A DNA stretch of 64,000 nucleotides from the NCBI GenBank assembly GCA_011800805.1, contig MPNW01000193.1:73239-137238 (forward strand), in the 5' to 3' direction. Origin of the DNA: Hirudo medicinalis. Lineage: Eukaryota; Annelida; Clitellata; Hirudinida; Hirudinidae. Shown piece after piece: positions 61,090 through 64,000 of this stretch. The notes under the pieces were generated by a model, which worked only from the letters and a program-made list of their open reading frames with translations, did not search any database and was not told where the DNA came from. Made by a program: the position numbers and the translations under genes. Each line of letters begins with the position of its first letter. Position 1 is the stretch's first letter.

Positions 61090-64000
61090 GTTGGCAATAT
61101 TTCTTTCTTTTTCATTTTTCTTTTCAAATTGGAAAAGCCGTCGTAGTAGTTAGACCCTCTAAATGGGTCAGCGTGACCCCGTTTTTCAGGATTCAAAACA
61201 ATTTTACTCATTCTCATACAACTACGGGCCTGCAGCGATTGGCTACAGCTGAATATTATTTGACCTGATTTTCTGAGATTTATTCACCTCCTACTGTTGA
61301 ATATTCATCAGGCTCTCGTTCTGTGTGTGTGTGTGTGTTTGTGTGTGAGTGTTTGCGTTTGTACACTTGTACACGCGAGCCGTAAGTACACACGTGTGGA
61401 TCCATTAAATTTACTTTTGCTTTTGTTTGCTTCCGGAAAGTTTTCACTCCTTTGAAACAATTGAAAGTGCTTCATTGACATTCGACTGTAACTGATTTGG
61501 AATGTAATGATTATTAATTAGTTGAATATTTATTAATCATTTGAATATTTAGTAGCCGTTGCAGCCGAGGTGCTGGAATTATCTTCCAGCCTGTGAACTA
61601 CCTGTGAACCTGCTTGTGAATGTGTATTTTGAGCTTCGGAAATGGAAAAGATTGAAAGTGTGCGACGTAAAGGTGTAAAATAATCATTTTGGTTGAATCA
61701 ATAACCTTTTATTTCATGATCGTCATCATGGCTGTTATGCTACTATAACATTACGACAACATGATGAATTCCCACTGCCTTGGTTTTTTTGTTTGCAATC
61801 GTTTTTGTGTAATTCGATCACCAAAATCATCATCACTTTCTCCGGTGATAATCAGCTATTTTACTGTTGTTGTCGTCATAGTCATCATCATCATCATCAT
61901 CATCATTATTAATTTTTATTAAAACTATTATTATTATTATTATTATTATTACGTTGTTGTTGATGTTATTGAACATCAGTCATCCAGACACGTATATGCA
62001 CAGCATAATGAGTTTCATTAACAAGAGGACATAAATAATTTCCCAACAGCTCAGCTCCTCCTTCCACAACCTTCCACAAGACGTTGTGTGCTGTTGTGCC
62101 TTTCCACCTAGCAGAAATACGAGCTTGTTTACACAAAGTGCACGCGTTTTTTGTTGACAGCGGCTCTCTGGTCTTGACGCGGGGTATTTTTAGTCATCAA
62201 CCAAGAGCCGGGGTTGACCTTAAACGAGCTTATATCCCCTGGTCCACAAATTTTTATCGCACTATCAGCTGTCGACTGAGATAAAGAGAGAGAGAGTTGT
62301 ATATATACAGAAATAGAGGCTGAGAGAGATAAACGCTAATATGCCTTATGATTAGTGGGAGTTAATTAGCCAAACTGATGACTGGCCTATCCCCAGGGGA
62401 TGGATGGACTGCTGGATTAATTGATGGACTGACGGATGAATGGGTGGATGGGTGGACGATGGGTAAATGAATGGATGGATAGATGGGTGGATGAATGGAT
62501 GGATGGATGTAATGGGTAGATGAATGGATGGTTGGATGGATGATGGGTAGATGAATAGATGGATGGATGGATGAATGGATGAATGGATGGATGGATGGAT
62601 AATGGGTAGATGACGGGCAGATGAATGGATGGTATGGCTACGCAGGTTGGAGTCCTGCATGTGGTGGAAACTCCGCTCGGAAGAAAGGAAAATAAATGCT
62701 TAATAATACGATGCAGGCGAGATAATCGACCCCGCCCCCCCAAGAATTGATGTGGAAGGTCAGTCGGTGCACCTGTCTCGCTCGCTGTACTTTCAATCGT
62801 TGACGGCGCGAATCTGGCGCTTGTACGAGCTTCGTGCACGCTCCAGTGAGGTGTCGAACGCCTGGAAGACGTGCCGAGCAGTTTGTGAGCTGAATAATAA
62901 TAATTTCCATTTCTATCTCTCTGTTTGAGGATGGATGAATGGATGGATGGATGGATGGATGTGTAAAGGGGCAGATGGACGGGTGAATGAATTAATGCAT
63001 GAATTGATAAATGGGTGAATGAGTTAATGCATGAAATGATAAACTGGTGAATGAGTTATTGCATGAATTGATAAATGAATGAATAATGGATAAACGGATG
63101 AATGAATTAATGCATGTATGAATGACGGATGGACGAACGGATGTATGAGTGAATGAGTGAGTGGACAAGCGGATGGTGGATGGACAGAAGTGTCAACTTT
63201 CACTCCTCGGCCACTGAGGTGTGAATTGTGCAGGTGACGTTGAGGAAGCACTTGCAGGTGTCAGGTATCCATTCGAATCCTTAATGAGAGCCTTGAGTGT
63301 CAGATGCCCAGAGTCATTGAGGTGATTGCTATGGCGGTTGGATAAGTGTGGTAAGAGTGGTCGATGTGGTTGTTGTGGTAAATGTAGTTGCGGTTGTTGT
63401 GGTAGGAGTGGTCGATGTGGTTGTTATGGTTGCCGCAGTCGCAGTGGTTCATCCGTCGCTCATCACATTTTGTTTTGAAAGTGAAAAAAGTCTGAGTTGA
63501 GTTTACGAAAATTTACGCGTCGTTGGATGCATCGTATCTTTGAAAATTTATCGACAAAACTGGTGTCTAAGTCTTTATGGATCTCTAATTAACAGGGAGA
63601 TTCACTTTATCGGTCTTTCGTAACACTTCGTTCGTGTTTTTCTTTCAGAGGCTGTCAGTGCAACAGGAAATGAAATGTCATCTTCCTCCTTCTCAGGTGA
63701 CGACAATTGTTTTGATTTAAATAAAAAAAAACTATGTTTATTGTGTAAATAATATGAGGAAAGAATTAAAAAAACAACAACATTGTTGTTACTGAGCACT
63801 CACAGCATTTTATCTCGTATTTTTTGTTTCTATTCGCATCGCCATGCTCTGGCAGCCTCTTCTTATCATCTCTCGGTTCGCGGTGTTGTGAAATCATTTC
63901 TTGAGATCTCGTCTGCCCTTTTTCAAATCTGTCAGATTTGATAACAAGCCAGACTCGTATGCGAAGTGTCCCTTATCACAACTCACTCTTTGTCTTTCTT
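61090..64000 (+). other. I-SMAD intron with GT and ATGG repeats and one possible small exon
   Basis: Probable intron sequence. It holds a GT run (61,319-61,348), ATT/ATC runs (about 61,886-61,950) and two blocks of ATGG-type tetranucleotide repeat (about 62,398-62,635 and 62,925-63,185). A candidate 48-base exon at 63,649-63,696 has a good acceptor (TTTCTTTCAG) and donor (CAG then GTGACG). In phase with the first exon it reads EAVSATGNEMSSSSFS, a Ser-rich linker such as could join MH1 to MH2. No MH2 sequence is present. Confidence 0.45.
62398..63185. repeat. ATGG/GGATGAAT tetranucleotide satellite, two blocks
   Basis: Imperfect arrays of GGATGGATGAAT-type units at about 62,398-62,635 and 62,925-63,185, separated by unique sequence. 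The antisense frames encode artefactual His-Pro-Ser-Ile repeats. Confidence 0.9.

Noticed and set aside
62352..63251. His-Pro-Ser-Ile repeat proteins on the minus strand
   Set aside because: Translation of the ATGG satellite. The frame switches with the repeat units.
1..64000. CRISPR arrays, prokaryotic operons, toxin or viral gene cassettes
   Set aside because: All repeats are simple microsatellites, satellites or retroelement fragments, and every recognised gene is a spliced or compact animal gene.

Overview
This window is nuclear DNA from an intron-rich, AT-rich invertebrate animal. The coding exons are short and bounded by GT..AG sites, and the intergenic sequence is rich in AAT/ATT and CAT/ATG microsatellites. 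The gene set (calpain, CYP3-clan P450, CENP-E kinesin, TFCP2-type factor, inhibitory SMAD, PABPN1) is metazoan and bilaterian-like. I cannot fix the phylum from sequence alone. Most gene models below were built by hand by joining exons and checking that the reading phase carries through every junction.

Layout, left to right. 1-6.3 kb: the 3' end of a calpain-family gene on the + strand (five-EF-hand domain), with a 5'-truncated LINE in one intron. 7.5-12.7 kb: a complete 14-exon cytochrome P450 (+), whose intron 12 holds a decayed reverse transcriptase and a 625-base assembly gap. 13.7-14.1 kb: an intronless La-motif ORF (-). 15.0-15.5 kb: the RNase P/MRP subunit POP7/Rpp20 (+). 16.4-24.8 kb: a 15-exon CENP-E-like kinesin (-). 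25.7-27.1 kb: TRMO, a tRNA methyltransferase (-). 29.7-32.4 kb: pyruvate kinase (-). 33.6-40.3 kb: a 13-exon two-SH3 protein with a SoHo-like motif (-). 41.3-47.8 kb: a 19-exon CP2/TFCP2 transcription factor (-). 48.7-50.2 kb: an intronless 495-residue unknown (+), divergent from the CP2 gene. 51.0-52.7 kb: PABPN1 (+). 52.7-60.4 kb: gene-poor sequence leading into a GC-richer promoter region. 60.4 kb to the end: the first coding exon of an inhibitory SMAD (SMAD6/7 type, +), whose MH2 exons lie outside the window.

These are unrelated housekeeping and regulatory genes, not a functional cluster, so gene order says little about shared function. The most striking features lie inside genes. The kinesin carries an array of seven QTS motifs plus one degenerate copy that looks like a multivalent LC8 (dynein light chain) docking platform. 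The same kinesin has a GC-AG intron and one apparent frameshift. The PABPN1 leader predicts an upstream ORF overlapping the start codon. The two-SH3 protein carries a PP1-docking-type motif. The CP2 factor has two large lineage-specific insertions. I found no CRISPR array, operon or other prokaryotic-type system.
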